This document shows, piece after piece, positions 31,331 to 43,220 of a DNA stretch of 64,000 bases. Position 1 is the first letter of the stretch; every line of letters starts with the position of its first letter. The notes under the pieces are model-generated. The model was not told the origin of the DNA, did no database searches, and saw only the letters and a list, made by a program, of their open reading frames with translations. Source of the DNA: Ypsolopha sequella (lineage: Eukaryota; Arthropoda; Insecta; Lepidoptera; Ypsolophidae). The position numbers and the translations under genes are program-made. The stretch spans positions 17,735,221 to 17,799,220 of the forward strand of contig OW203986.1 in NCBI GenBank assembly GCA_934047225.1, in the 5' to 3' direction.

Positions 31331-32116
31331 CCGCGTCACTAGATTGCCGGTAGTATCTGTGACTATTACATGTGACTCCTCGCGACTCTGCCTGTGTTAT
31401 CCGCCTATAGATAGCTTAAGTTTCCTAGCCCATGCGATTTATTTATTTATTACGTGATTCAGTTAGCATCAATAAACAAAACCGCATAATATACATACTA
31501 CATGCAGTTATTGGAAAATTGGATATTTTCCCTCATATATTATCTAAGCCCAATCCCCAATCCACTTTTAAACAAGTGGCGCCAGCTTAATCACCTAGCT
31601 ACTCTAATTTGTAAAATATATATACCTACTCACATATTTAAAAGCGAAATACCACTTATTTGCTGACTAATCTTTGGAACGCCTATAAACATTCAATTTC
31701 GCAGGTTCCATAAACGAAGCTAATCCAGAACTTTGTGAAATAAAAAAAAAGGTTTTGTGATAAAGTCAGCGTTTTTACTCCTTTACAACGCGAGCGGAGA
31801 ATGTGTAAAATGCAAAAATTACATATAAATGTACATTTGTACATACGTACTCACACACTGTAAGGCTTTAGAACCATTTACGAACAGACGTTGCATTTAT
31901 ACATGTAAGTATGATGAGTTGAGATGGCAGTCAATTTATCTGTAAATATACGTTACCGGTACTCGTATTCATAGCACTTCACTTTAATGATTTGCAAGTC
32001 ATTGGCGATGCATAAATAAATATGTAGGTACATATATACGTAGTACCTACGCGACAGAGCGGGACGGGAGTGCGGGCGAGTACATAATTATAGCTTTATT
32101 GCATGTATGAAAATGC
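31331..32116. other. Upstream region of the SDR, gene-free
   Basis: AT-rich with no recognised repeat. It may hold SDR regulatory sequence but nothing specific can be named. Confidence 0.4.
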
Positions 32117-32691
32117 GTTGTAACTGGGGCTGCCAGATGTGTTGGAGGAAAAAACCGGACAAGTTTCTTTAGTTTTATTTAAAGTTAAATTTACTGAAAG
32201 TAACAAAAAACTTAAAGTTAGTAACTAACTTTCTACTGAGTGGCATTGAATGCTAAATTGTCACTGGTAAATAATAAATAAAGGTTCAATGCCTGAAATG
32301 GCTTCTTTGAATTCTGTGCAACTAGCACTTACTAATTTAATACAGAAAACGCTCAGTTAACTTTTTACGTTGTTTAAAGCGAGACGATTTCTTTTGTCTG
32401 TCCATATTTCCCTGGACGCTAAATATTTGTTCCACAAGAGCACAGATATAGGAATACTACACACATAATTATGTATCATTTTCAACAAGAATGGTGCTGG
32501 TTAAAAAATGTGCACTACCTGTAAGTAAAAGGAAAACACTTAGAGGTACTGGATATTATAATTATATATTAAAATAATTTAATAAAACCGGACTCTTTGT
32601 CCGGTTAACTCATATTTTCTTGACCTGACAGACATAAAGAAAACCGGACTGTCCGGTCAAAAACCGGACATCTGGCAACCCTAGTTGTAAC
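32117..32691. mobile_element. hAT-type MITE with GTTGTAAC duplication
   Basis: A 559-bp element (32125-32683) has termini TGGGGCTGCCAGATGT and, on the other strand, TAGGGTTGCCAGATGT. It is bracketed by the perfect 8-bp duplication GTTGTAAC (32117-32124 and 32684-32691). Sub-terminal accgg/ccggt motifs recur inside (aaaccggac at several places), a usual place for transposase binding. Non-coding; hAT class by ends and duplication length. Confidence 0.88.
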
Positions 32692-33864
32692 GCGTTGTAA
32701 TATGTACTTGAAATTTTTTTTAAATGCCTTACTTCTCCTCTAAAAACAAAAATATACTAAAATGTAACGTACAAGTCGTAAATAAAGTATTATCTTGAGC
32801 AAATAAAATAGTAACTGTTGGTAGATACTAAATCGTTAATGTATTTTTTATGAAAGCTAAACGAGCCATGACATTTTCGTTGGCGTCACCATTTGGTTGA
32901 TGTTGATATCAATTTGTCAGCAACAGGAATAATTTGCAAAAATATCTCTTAACCCCCTATTGGGACACGTGCACTGTTCTTCAACTGTTATTTTTTATTG
33001 CGACTTTAGCGGTTAAAATGTTACTGCAATAAAAGCAAATGACTTTTCAGTTGTGGTATAATTAATCAAAGTAAGCCAAATATGAAAATGCTGTTTTTAG
33101 ATAAATAAATAATATGTACACCGGGTTTTGATGATCTATTGAGGGCTGTTCCCGAATGGGGCATTAATCTGAGCCCACTGACAATAGGCTGTTGACAATG
33201 GAGGTCCCAGGTCGGGCTAAGTCCGCTTTATCCCTGAATAAACATGGCTTCGGTCTCGTGACTAAACGACACCGTCCGTCCTCTAGCCTGAATGTTATTT
33301 CACGTGTTCAAATTCAAAGAAGATATAATGCAAATTAAAACTATTAGCTCACCTAAAAAGATAAAAGACTAGTTTGCCAAGTTTCTTGCCCTTCTCCACA
33401 GAGAGGTGTATCAGTATATTTAGTATATTTATCATCTGTGTTCTATAAAATTTACAGTACATATTTAAATGTATATTTTTTTTATTTGTGTAATTTTCCC
33501 GTTTTGTGTTTATTTATTTTTGATTTGTAACTTCTGTCTGTTGAATTTAGAACGAGGACGTCTACTGAAGTGAAATATCAGTATATTTTTATATTTCACA
33601 AAACTTTTTGAATCTTTGAAAAATTCCTATTATAACCGAAATTAGCGATAGCGATATTTATCACTTTTAGCATAAAGAAGTGCGTTTAGTATATGAAATC
33701 GTGTCAGATGACGTCACGCTACTTTGATTGCCAATAACTTCGTAATTTTTCAAGATATCGAAAAATAGTTTTACGACTCTCTTAGGCTTTTTAAACGCTA
33801 TTGATTTTTATAAAAAACGTTAATGTAGGGGTCCAGAGCGTCATCTTTGAGGCCGTCTGCCATG
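32692..33864. other. Gene-free stretch
   Basis: A fragment near 33375-33402 (aagtttcttgcccttct) is related to the repeat at 6638. Otherwise AT-rich and unrecognised. Confidence 0.4.
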
Positions 33865-34046
33865 TACAACGCAACGTGTTACAGAAAGGTATGGTCATAT
33901 CATATTTGAAGAGCTTATTCAATCAATGGTATAGAACAACTTTTACAATGGAACAAACCCTAAAATGTGCCCTTATTTGCATTTCGGCCGAGCGGCATTG
34001 CATTTTTCTATGAAACGGTTCGTTTTTTTTGCGATTTCAGGGTTGG
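33865..34046. mobile_element. Palindromic MITE, TACA family A, copy 2 (3'-truncated)
   Basis: The left end tacaac...gtgttacagaaagg is present. The internal ggtatagaacaacttttac and cggccgagcggcattgca match the copies at 1116 and 41226. The right arm stops near gcgatttcagggttgga, where the next repeat begins. Confidence 0.7.
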
Positions 34047-34059
34047 ATTCGAAAGCTTA

Positions 34060-34260
34060 CAAAGTTTCTTGCCCGTTCTTCCTAGCAAGACTAATCGAAT
34101 GGGCGGAGTTAGGCATGTATTTATATATGTAACCTATTAGTATTTAGTTTATAATTATAATTATAGAAGTTACCTATCATTTCATCGTATGTACATTACT
34201 GTATAAAATAAATATATATTTATTGCAATAAATATGCAATAAAATATAAATTTATATGAG
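34060..34260 (+). repeat. Dispersed repeat, probable non-LTR 3' end, copy 2 (partial)
   Basis: tttcttgcccgttcttccta, then agactaatcgaatgggcgga and gtatttatatatgtaaccta, match 6638-6720. The GC-rich middle part is absent. Confidence 0.65.
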
Positions 34261-37130
34261 TTGTTGTAAATAATTAATCTAATTAAATGTTTAATTAGAT
34301 TCATTATTTTTAACTTGCTATAAGTATCAATGATGTACCTACATTGCAAAATAAATTATTCATTCATTAATAAGTTTTATGTTACCTTTTCTAGATTAAA
34401 GAATTTTTAGTTTTAATGGAGCCATAAGACGATGGTATGTCAGCAGAATTTCAGGAATTCTCGACATGTGCGGTGCAATCCAAGAACACGGAAGTAGCAA
34501 TAGCGAACCTTATAAAACTTTGAAAGCATTCTGGCAAACAACTAGCTTGCAACGGGATCTGAGGATGGCACATGTATCGATCGTATGAGACTATTCGAAT
34601 TGCGCGACATTCGTGATACACGGTAAATAGATCTCTTAGACGAGTGAGATCGATATAGACAAAGATATATTTGGCTGACTAAATAATAGTGATTGCCGAA
34701 CTTCGAAAACTTAATTTTTCTTCACTGCATTAAAACTTGATCATTGGGTTATTGTTGTAGATATTGCGTAAAAAAATTATGCCAGATTTCGGGAGTTAGA
34801 TGGCCTAAAAATTGTTCCCTGATTTAAACGATATTGCACATAGATTTAAACCCAATTCAGTAACCAGCATTGCCCAAAGATTTGTCCCTGGTGCTGTTTA
34901 TAATATAACTACATTTGTATTTGGTCTTACTTTCTAATTTAATAAATATATTATTTTGTTGAGTAAAGGATGGTTAAAAACAATTAATTCATAATCAGGT
35001 TTTACAATATGGGTGAAGATAAAATATATAACGTGAAAACAAATTTTTCATCATAATAATCTCCAAAATAAAAAAAATATTAATGTTTTCTTCAGCAATG
35101 TTCTTTGTTGCGGCCTTATTTCTTCGTCGGACATTTATCAAACTGTGAAACTATTTTGCTTAGTACTTCACTGGATTAAAATAAACTCTTAAAAAGAGCT
35201 GAACTGCTAAATTTTGCTATTCAATTCACATATCGCGTTCGCAATTTCACTTTAATATCGCAACTTCGTAACATCCCAATGCGGATGGTCGTTTTGTATT
35301 AATTAACATTACTAATGAAACTTTTAAGTGAGGACTAACTTTATATACAAACAACATAGTCCTTAGAGAACATAGACTCGTGATAAAGTACTCAACCAAT
35401 TTATGTCCCGGAAAGATCTGATAATAAACATCGACAATACAGCTCTACATTGAATACTATGAGGCAGCCATAATAATTGTAAAAAAATAGATCGCAGTAC
35501 AGTTCGTGGGTCGGATCCATTTTACGCATTTAAAATTGTCAAAATAATTTTTCTCTAACAAGCGTGTAATAAGATCATAATTTAAATAACCTTGCTCGAG
35601 ATAAATCGAACTTCTAGTAGTGGTGATGAACATGCCATCAGCGGCCGGCAATATTAGTGTGAAAACCCATATCTGTCGTGTTATTGATTACGCCGGCAAT
35701 TTCACTATAAAAATTCATAATTGTCGTGCTATTTGAATATGGAACAAATGAGGTAACGCAACAAAAAAAAAAGCGCACCACACATGTATTTTATTTTTTG
35801 GAATTTTATTGTATTAGTAATTATTGATTAAAATAAGCCCAAGTAAAGAAAAAGCGTCAGATGAAAATATTTTGAATGAAGCACCAGACAGTGAATATTT
35901 GTGCGTCAAATTTTACTAGGAGAGTCTCTAGAAGAAACCTTTCTTACCAAAAGTACCTAAAATATCAACTTTTTAATTCTAAAAAGTAAAACGTATTTTA
36001 CTAGTTATTTGAATATCCGCTCATTGTTTGAGAAAAGTACTATACAAGCCTTGACTGCAATTGGACATTGATAGACTCACATTTAAGTGAGCCTCGGATG
36101 CGCCTCGGCTTTTAGGCCAAACTGGTTCTAGGTTGTCATAAAAAATAACTACGAAGGTTATGTATGGCGGTCGCGCCTACGTGCAAGGCTTAATTGATCA
36201 ATTTATTTCATATTCAATAAAAAAAAACAATTGGTTCAAAGGCAAGCAATGTTTAAAAAGGATCCTACTAACTGAAAATAATTTTTATATTGGGTGTTCA
36301 TTTGTCTTCTTACTACCGTACAAAAACTTTTGAGACACAATGTATTTGCAACTCGGATAGATGACAATTTCCCCTGAGTCGGAACGAGTCGCTCGAAGTC
36401 GACAATTTATTCCTCGGATTTAACTCTTACTAATATATTATGTGAGGAAAGTATCGTGAAAGTGATGAGGGAGATAAATTGTGTTTATGTAAAACAGAAA
36501 GCTTTTAGCTCCGTTCTTTGAGTATCATTTGTCTTGTCCGTCCACAATTGAACATTTGGATTAAGCGCACTTGTGTATGTTAATGCACAACTGGATAAAG
36601 TAACTGACTAAGTAAGGGTGGCGTACCATAGCTAGAAATAAATACAAACATATATTCAATATATACATATAGGTAGTTATGCCTCTTTGAAACTGTCACA
36701 CTTCATAATTACATAACGGTATTTGAAAATATAACTGACCCTTATAACTGCCCTAATACGAATTCGTTACTGCCCTAGTTCGAATTCTTTAGTTTTTTTA
36801 TTTTATTTAAAACTTTACTAGCAAGGAGTTTTAAAATGCCTATGGGTGTACGCAAAAATAAATAAAAATAATAGGAATGAATTTGCGGAAACGACTAAAA
36901 TTATTCTAACTGTATTTGTATTTAATAAATATTGCTGAATTTTATTCAGTTTGACTTTTAGAGCGTTTTATATTAGAGAAAGAGAGAGAAAAAGACTGTA
37001 GATTCGCAAAGTTAGCAAAGAATTACGGCGGGACAGGCTGGGCTAGCCAGCAAGCCAAAAGCAAAAAGGAAATATAGGTACTTGGATAATCTAGATCTGG
37101 TATGCCAAACAATCTTGAAGGTTTATTTGG
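34261..37130. other. Gene-free stretch
   Basis: Contains the short dispersed segment near 36130-36172 (related to 7930-7975) and a purine run (gaga)n near 36973-36993. Small frames (for example 35457-35651) have no recognisable product. Nothing else is seen. Confidence 0.45.
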
Positions 37131-37132
37131 AA

Positions 37133-37330
37133 CTAGCTTTTGCACGCGGCTTCGTCCACGCTGATTTCTTTTGCATTTTCCCGGGATAAAAAGTAACCTA
37201 TGTCAATCTCCGGCCCATAAACTATCTCTATGCAAAAAATCCCGTCGGTCAGTTGCTCTGTCGTTGCTGCGTGAAAGAAGGACAAACCAACAAATACACA
37301 TTCGCATTTATAATAGGGTTACGGATTCGA
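37133..37330 (+). repeat. 'Gcttttgcacgcggcttcg' repeat, copy 1
   Basis: Starts agcttttgcacgcggcttcg, then cgggataaaaagtaacctat, and ends aaaccaacaaatacacattc gcatttataat. The related copy is at 39555-39780. This is a very common lepidopteran repeat form; the class is not settled from these copies. Confidence 0.6.
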
Positions 37331-37376
37331 ATGTTGAAAAATCAATGCCAATGTATTTCTGACGTTTTGGTCTTTG

Positions 37377-37740
37377 AGTTGGTCCATCCATTCATCAGCC
37401 TAGTTCGTCCACTGCTGGACATGCCTTTCCAGGACTTTGCCACTCCCGGCGGTCATCCTGGAAGAATTGCCCATACTCACACACGCTGGGCAGGTGGGTT
37501 GGTGAGCGCGGTGCCGGAACCCTCGCACTAGTGACGCCGCTGCCCGTCACTAGTCTGTTCCATATAAGGCCCAGCTATTAGGGATGGATATACCGCCATC
37601 CATCGGTCCCAGGCATGGTGGGCCTCCTGGTTTTTTGTCTGTGAGCTGTCCTCTTACTCTCCCCCGAATTACTTCGAGGGGGTCTCCAAGTAAGATGGTA
37701 GTACCCGGTAACCCGGCATCAGCTCTACCACCTGATAGTT
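37377..37740 (+). repeat. 'Catcagcc...ctgctggac' repeat, copy 2
   Basis: Colinear with 16246-16560, including gagcgcggtgccggaaccct, gggatggatataccgccatc and ctgtcctcttactctccccc. It ends near ctctaccacctgata. Probably LINE 3' sequence. Confidence 0.7.
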
Positions 37741-38056
37741 GATATATTTAGTAGTTTGATAGATTGAGTTGGTATTTAAAAGTAAGGAGAGAGGGAATGC
37801 TGTGAACCATTTATTGCAAGTCGAGAAGGGTAAAGCCATGCAACATTTCAGGGTAGGCTATTGAAGCCACTTGTATAAGAAACACGTACACAAAGTGTAT
37901 ACAAGCAGACCTTGGCTATTGTGTTCAGTAATTTTATTATAGTGATAGAAAGGCGCTGAAACAAAGGCGTACCTAAAGTAGTTTGTATCACGTTTTACTT
38001 TATGTGAGTGGTTAAATACATTTATTTCCTTTTGTTTTGTTTGTTATGTGTATAGG

Positions 38057-38328
38057 TATATACAAGGTGACTTTTTGACCATCGTCCAAATTCATACTGG
38101 TGGCTTGGTAAGTGATCAGTATCATGCATCAATTACAATTTTGTTGAAATTCGTAAAATGAAATTTCGACTCCCCATAGTGATTCACTCAGGACTGGAAC
38201 TGAATTTATATGGGAAGCCGAAATTTCAATAAACGAATTTCACAAAAATTGTTACTGATCCAAGATCCTGATAACTTATCAAGCCTCCAGTATGAATTTG
38301 GACGATGATCAAAAAGTCACCTTGTATA
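38057..38328. mobile_element. Palindromic MITE, TACAAGGTGAC family C
   Basis: Near-perfect ends: TATACAAGGTGACTTTTTGA at the left is exactly inverted at the right (tcaaaaagtcaccttgtata). Pairing continues through atcgtccaaattcatactgg. It is 272 bp including the outer TA pair. A Tc1/mariner-like MITE is inferred from the TA flank and the termini, which resemble families A and B. Confidence 0.8.
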
Positions 38329-39554
38329 ATAATAATATACTTGATAGATAATTTTATCAATTTATTGAGAGCACTTAAAATCATAAATAAACCAAGTCAG
38401 TCTTACAGTGCTCATCTATTTTTGATAAATATAGCTCATGCACACCATGCAATCAGCCTGCAATGCAATCAGAGTGCAATCAGCGTGAAATCAGCATAAC
38501 AATACATAAGAATCATCAGTTTGTAGTTTTGTCGCGCGGAGGTTGATGTTTTCTTCGGCAAATGCTCGTAATTAGGCGATTTCCGGTCAATTTTGAGCCA
38601 ACCAACGGGTTGCGCACTCTTGCAATGAATTTCCGGTGCCCGGTCGACACTTCCGGGTTTTGACGAAGTGCTTCGTGCAACATATGCTATTTTGGTCCCG
38701 CATTGCCCGGAAATGGACCAGATTATGCATGTTTTTATCTTGATTAGAACAAATTATGCTATGTTCGAGGTTGGCATTGTGCTACAGATTATTTGAAAAT
38801 ATTAAAAAGTTAACAAAAAACCGGTCAAGTGCGAGTCTTGCGGGTTCCGTACCATTACCTATAATAACACAGATCACGCCAAACTTCTAGTCCGCTCGGA
38901 AGTTGCTCTTCCCAAGAACGGCCCATACATTTTGTTCCTGCTGATGCGAATCGCCCCGTGCTTTAAGGGGACTAAAAGTTTGGCGCGATCTGTACTCGTT
39001 AACTTGTAAAGCCTACTTAGCTGTGATTGTGTTCCTTTTAATTTCGTTATGTATACTACTGCCGTGAATTTTTTCACGACTCCAAATACAACCGTTTCAC
39101 CGGCAGGGGGGGGGGGGGACACTTGACTCTAACAAAATTTACACTTTTAAGTTTAATATTTCGCAAAGAGAACTCTGGATCGAAAAATGGTCTTCTCACA
39201 CCCCCAATATTTTTAAATTATTTATCCAACGACACCCCACACTAGGGGATATGCGAGAAAAAAAAATCATCCCCACTTTACATGTAGGGAAGGTAATTAT
39301 TTTTCAAAATTTTACTGTACTTTATCGGCTTAATAAATATGTGTACCCATGCCAAATTATAGCTTTCTAGTACTATTAGTCTCTAAGCTAAGCCGCGGAC
39401 AGACAGACAGACAGACATACAGACAGACAGACGGGCATGGCGAAACTATAAGGGTCCCTTGTTGTAGACTACGGAGCCCTAAAAAGGGCGATAGTGGCAT
39501 CGTGCTACAAAATCGTTTAACATTGGGGATACAATTAGATGAAACCATAAAATA
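38329..39554. other. Gene-free stretch with repeat fragments and poly-G
   Basis: Minus-strand GGTTCCGT-family fragments lie at 38815-38870 (accggtcaagtgcgagtctt) and 39390-39485 ((GACA)n then ataagggtcccttgt). A run of 13 G occurs at 39106-39118. No gene is recognised. Confidence 0.55.
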
Positions 39555-39780
39555 CTAGGTTTTGCCCACGGCTTCGCCTGCGCTGACTTAATTTGCATTT
39601 TACCGGGATAAAAGTAGCTTATGTCACGGCCCATTAACTATCTCTATGCCAAAAATCACGACGGTCCGTTGCTCTGTTGCTGGGTGAAATAAGGACAAAC
39701 CAACAAACTAACAACCAACAAACCAACAAACACAGTTTCGCATTTATAATAAGGATACGGATAAACCGAGATAGTTATCT
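39555..39780 (+). repeat. 'Gcttttgcacgcggcttcg' repeat, copy 2
   Basis: ggttttgcccacggcttcgc, then ccgggataaaagtagcttat, and an (AACC)n-rich section before cgcatttataataaggat. It is diverged from 37133-37330 but colinear. Confidence 0.6.
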
Positions 39781-41225
39781 TAGAAGATTTGTTGAAAGGG
39801 CAGTGAAAGTTTAAAGTGACTTCTACAAAGTTGTGAAGCGCTCTTTTGCAATGTTGCATGAATGTCGCAATTTATGGACATCCTAAAGATTGTACAGCTG
39901 AATTAAAATGTATTCAGGCCATCATTATTTCCGTTTTGTTTTGTAGTAAATATAAATATTGTAGATTTTTGTTAGAGAACTGCGTGTGAAGAACATTTTA
40001 CCGATGGAAATATCTTTATTTACAGTATCAAGCAGTCATATAAATTTGCCAACACAATCTTTTTATGCCTCGCTCATAAATATTTTATTCATGATAAGTT
40101 CTGTAGTATAACAGCTCAATTCAATAAACTACGCACTCTCTAAAGTGTTACATTTTACTTGGGGAAAGTCTCAAAACCTATTATCTCCTCCTACTTTGCT
40201 GAATTTGCAAAACATTTTTTATTTTGTTTTACGTTTAGAAAAGCTTCTTTTTAATAAAAAAAGCGTGGAAGTTAAAACGAAACAAAATGTGTACTAAATA
40301 ATGTTCACATTGATTTACCAATATTTATTTGTAAGGTTTATTTATTCGCAGCTAATGTACCACAATCACCAGCACATAAATCTAACCGATTTCCCCAAAC
40401 ACGTTATCACAAACAAATCACCAAGGCCTCAGGGAATGTTTTACAAATATTGCGTATTTTTCTTAGTTCTATTTTTAGACGTTCAAGAAAAATATTTGTA
40501 CACATTCAATTTGTAAAGCGAAGCCCCAGCAGGCGGTAATCCTGGGTTTAGGCCTGTTGCATGTAGATTGTAGAAACACCTCTAGCAGCGGTAGCAAGAA
40601 AACTAGTTTTCCAATCGAAACCAAAGGACATTGTGAACCCTTGGCCTACGTCCAAATAACAATCTCGCCGAAACTATTGCAAATATGCCTTATAAAAGAC
40701 AGTGGAAAATATTTTCGCTGCAGAAATTTTCTAGTTAAAAATGTATCGATAGACATTTGGGAAAATATATCAACAAACCAAATAGGTAACAAACCGTGAT
40801 ATTTACGACGACGTTCCAATATAAATGTCTTCGTGACATGTCCCTTATTTCCGTCGCAGTTTTACACGTCGGATGTATCGACGTGGCTTCAGGAGGAGAC
40901 GCGTACCACGTATCTTTATTCAAATACCTTCACGCCAGGTGTATCGGTGACGTGCTTCGAAACATTAGGTATTCAGAGAAATGTGTAAATTATTGAAAAT
41001 TAGAGTTCTTACCAATTTTGTTGAAAAGTTGAAACTAAGAGAGTTATTGAGCAAAAATACATCCACGGAATTTGGTTACCTATTTGTGCCTAATATAGTA
41101 AAGTAATATCGCGGATAAAAACCCGGATTGAAAAATAAAATTAAAACTCAGTCGTATGGAAGTCTCCATTGACTATGTTCCAAGAAGTTTAGGCCATTCA
41201 CTCACCCTATTCCGATCACTGGTCG
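39781..41225. other. Gene-free stretch, two unexplained open frames
   Basis: Two adjacent + strand frames (40557-40799 and 40796-40996, overlapping by four bases) cover about 440 bp. Neither gives a recognisable domain and no splice sites were convincing, so I do not call a gene. Confidence 0.35.
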
Positions 41226-41450
41226 CTTATTCAGTCAATGGTATAGAAAAATTTTACTATGGAGCCAACCCTGAAATCTCAAAAAAAAATCTGCCCTTCC
41301 ATACATTTCGGCTGAGCGGCATTGCATTTTTCTATGAAACAGTAGATTTTTTTTTCGAGATACAGGGTTTGTTCCTTTGTAAAAGTTGTTCTATACCATT
41401 GACTGAATAACCTCTTCAAATAGGGTTACACCTTTCTGTTACACCTTGTA
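41226..41450. mobile_element. Palindromic MITE, TACA family A, copy 3
   Basis: cttattcagtcaatggtata at the left is inverted as tataccattgactgaataa near the right. The right end reads TACAAGGTGTAACAGAAAGG on the minus strand. The outer left arm is missing. Best internal match to 1116-1352. Confidence 0.75.
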
Positions 41451-41451
41451 T

Positions 41452-41931
41452 ACCTAAAGTTGGAAAAATCCTTGAAAAAGTTTGTAGGTAATATTATTTA
41501 TTTTGATAGTGAAAATTACGGAAATTACGGCATTGATGCTTAAAACGTTACGATGATGATACTTAATAGATGTTACCGTAAATTTATATTATTTAGAAAT
41601 TGTATACAATTCCTAGGAAATTTACAAAATGCCAAGCTGATTTATCTATTTGTTTATTTTAATTTATTTTTGATCGGCCTTCTGTTTTGCCTTTTGCTCT
41701 GTTCGGCCTAAATAAGGTTGGCATTTTATAAATTTCCTAGGAATTGTATTAAATTCCTATTTTTTTCATTTCATTTATTTATTTAGATTTCCGGTAATAT
41801 CTGTATTAAGTATTGCATTATCATAACGTTTTAAGTAATTCCGTAATTCCGGGATTTTTACTATAAAAATAATATTATAAGAAGCCGACTCCACACCTAC
41901 AAAACTTTCTCAGTTTTTCCAACTGTAGGTA
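41452..41931. repeat. Large nested foldback, 480 bp
   Basis: Outer arms aaagttggaaaaatccttga (about 41457) and ctcagtttttccaactgtag (about 41910) pair. The inner arms start taatattattt at 41489 and end aaataatatta at 41877. Paired blocks ggaaatttacaaaatgcca / tggcattttataaatttcc and aaaacgttacgatgat / atcataacgtttt follow inward. A roughly 20-bp asymmetry separates the arms on the right. Its neighbour is the family A MITE. Class unknown. Confidence 0.75.
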
Positions 41932-42793
41932 TATATCAATCCAATTATCATATCCCTGGTCATAACATAACGCTAGTTTCAATCGTGGCACATAATTATA
42001 TGCAAATTGCAATTTCCGACAAGCAGGTTGCCCACCTTCATGAAGAAGGACTTCTAGCCTTCTATACGCCGCCGTTTCGCGGTGGACTGCCATATACTAC
42101 CACTGGGACCGGTGATGTTTTAGTTTTTTAAAGTATTGTTTTTTTATTCTAACTATTTATTGTTATATTTAGTTTTAATATTAGTACGATCCAGCAGAAG
42201 ACCACCGCTTTGAGCTGGACTCTTTTTTCGTAACCATGGAATATGTTTAATTTTCTATACTTACCTAGTATTTTTTTTGTAATACTGTGTTAGTTGAAGT
42301 AAACTTAAAGTTGAAGTTTTTTCTTTAAAACAAAGCAATTGTTTTCCAATATAAACAGTAACTCATATGGTAAATTTTGCTAGAGAGGTTTGTAAATATT
42401 TATTATGCAATTTTGGCACGTTGCACAAATAGTGGCTTATAGTAGCTTTCCCGAGCAGTTTTGTCGAGACTGCAGAGGTATTAAGTGAACGAAATTATTC
42501 GTGAAGTCGGAGTAAAATGTAGCCTTTCAAGCAATTCCTACGGGTGCAATGTAAGGCCTTAATTAGTTCTTTTCGCACGCGTCAACGATTCCACCCGAAA
42601 TTGCACGGCGGCGAACAACAAAGTTCTCATAAGATCTACTGACGCGATGTTCAACACAAATACAATATTAGATTTTTATTTAGTAATAATAATAATTAAA
42701 TTGTTTAATTCAGTCAATAATAGACCATAGTTACATAAAAAAATACATTTTACAAATAACGTGAAAAATTTTGAAATAAAAATGAAATATATA
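41932..42793. other. Gene-free stretch
   Basis: No recognised feature; AT-rich apart from a mixed-composition patch around 42520-42620. Confidence 0.4.
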
Positions 42794-43220
42794 TTAAGAA
42801 TAAAATAATAACTTGCTCCAGTATTTTAGAATTGGTGCATCCCATCTATTTCCTGGGTGATCCCTTAGAATGCTGTTGCTACTACCACGAACCCTAAAGA
42901 GCAGAGAAGCGCACTTTTTGCGACGGACTGCATAAAAATCATCTGTGCGTGCATCTGCAAACATGCCACATGCACTGCATGAACGAGGTAGCCCCAACAG
43001 CATCCTAAAAGCATTATTATATTGAACTCGTAGATCGTTCATGGACTTTTGGGTATAGTCGGTCCACAAGCTGCTCGTGTACATTGATGTGCTGTAAGCT
43101 TTAAAAGGAGTTATTTTTACAACGAGCAAACCTGCGGGCCAACATGTTTGCCCTCACCAGTGGTGCTCTACGTTCCCTTTCGACATCAGTATCATCTGTT
43201 ATTGCCGATAAAGAAATACG
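42794..43220 (-). pseudogene. Non-LTR retrotransposon RT C-terminal fragment
   Basis: The minus strand encodes RISLSAITDDTDVERERR, ANMLARRFARC, then after a frameshift near 43110-43125 VKITPFKAYSTSMYTSSLW, NNAFRMLLGLPRSCSACGMF and KKCASLLFRVRGSSNSIL. This is the post-thumb C-terminal region found in lepidopteran LINE polyproteins. There is no catalytic RT core, so it is a 5'-truncated dead copy, as LINEs commonly leave. The clade (CR1, Jockey or RTE) cannot be fixed from this piece. Confidence 0.75.

Noticed and set aside
40557..40996. Two overlapping + strand frames as a small gene
   Set aside because: No similarity to a known family, no convincing splice sites or promoter.
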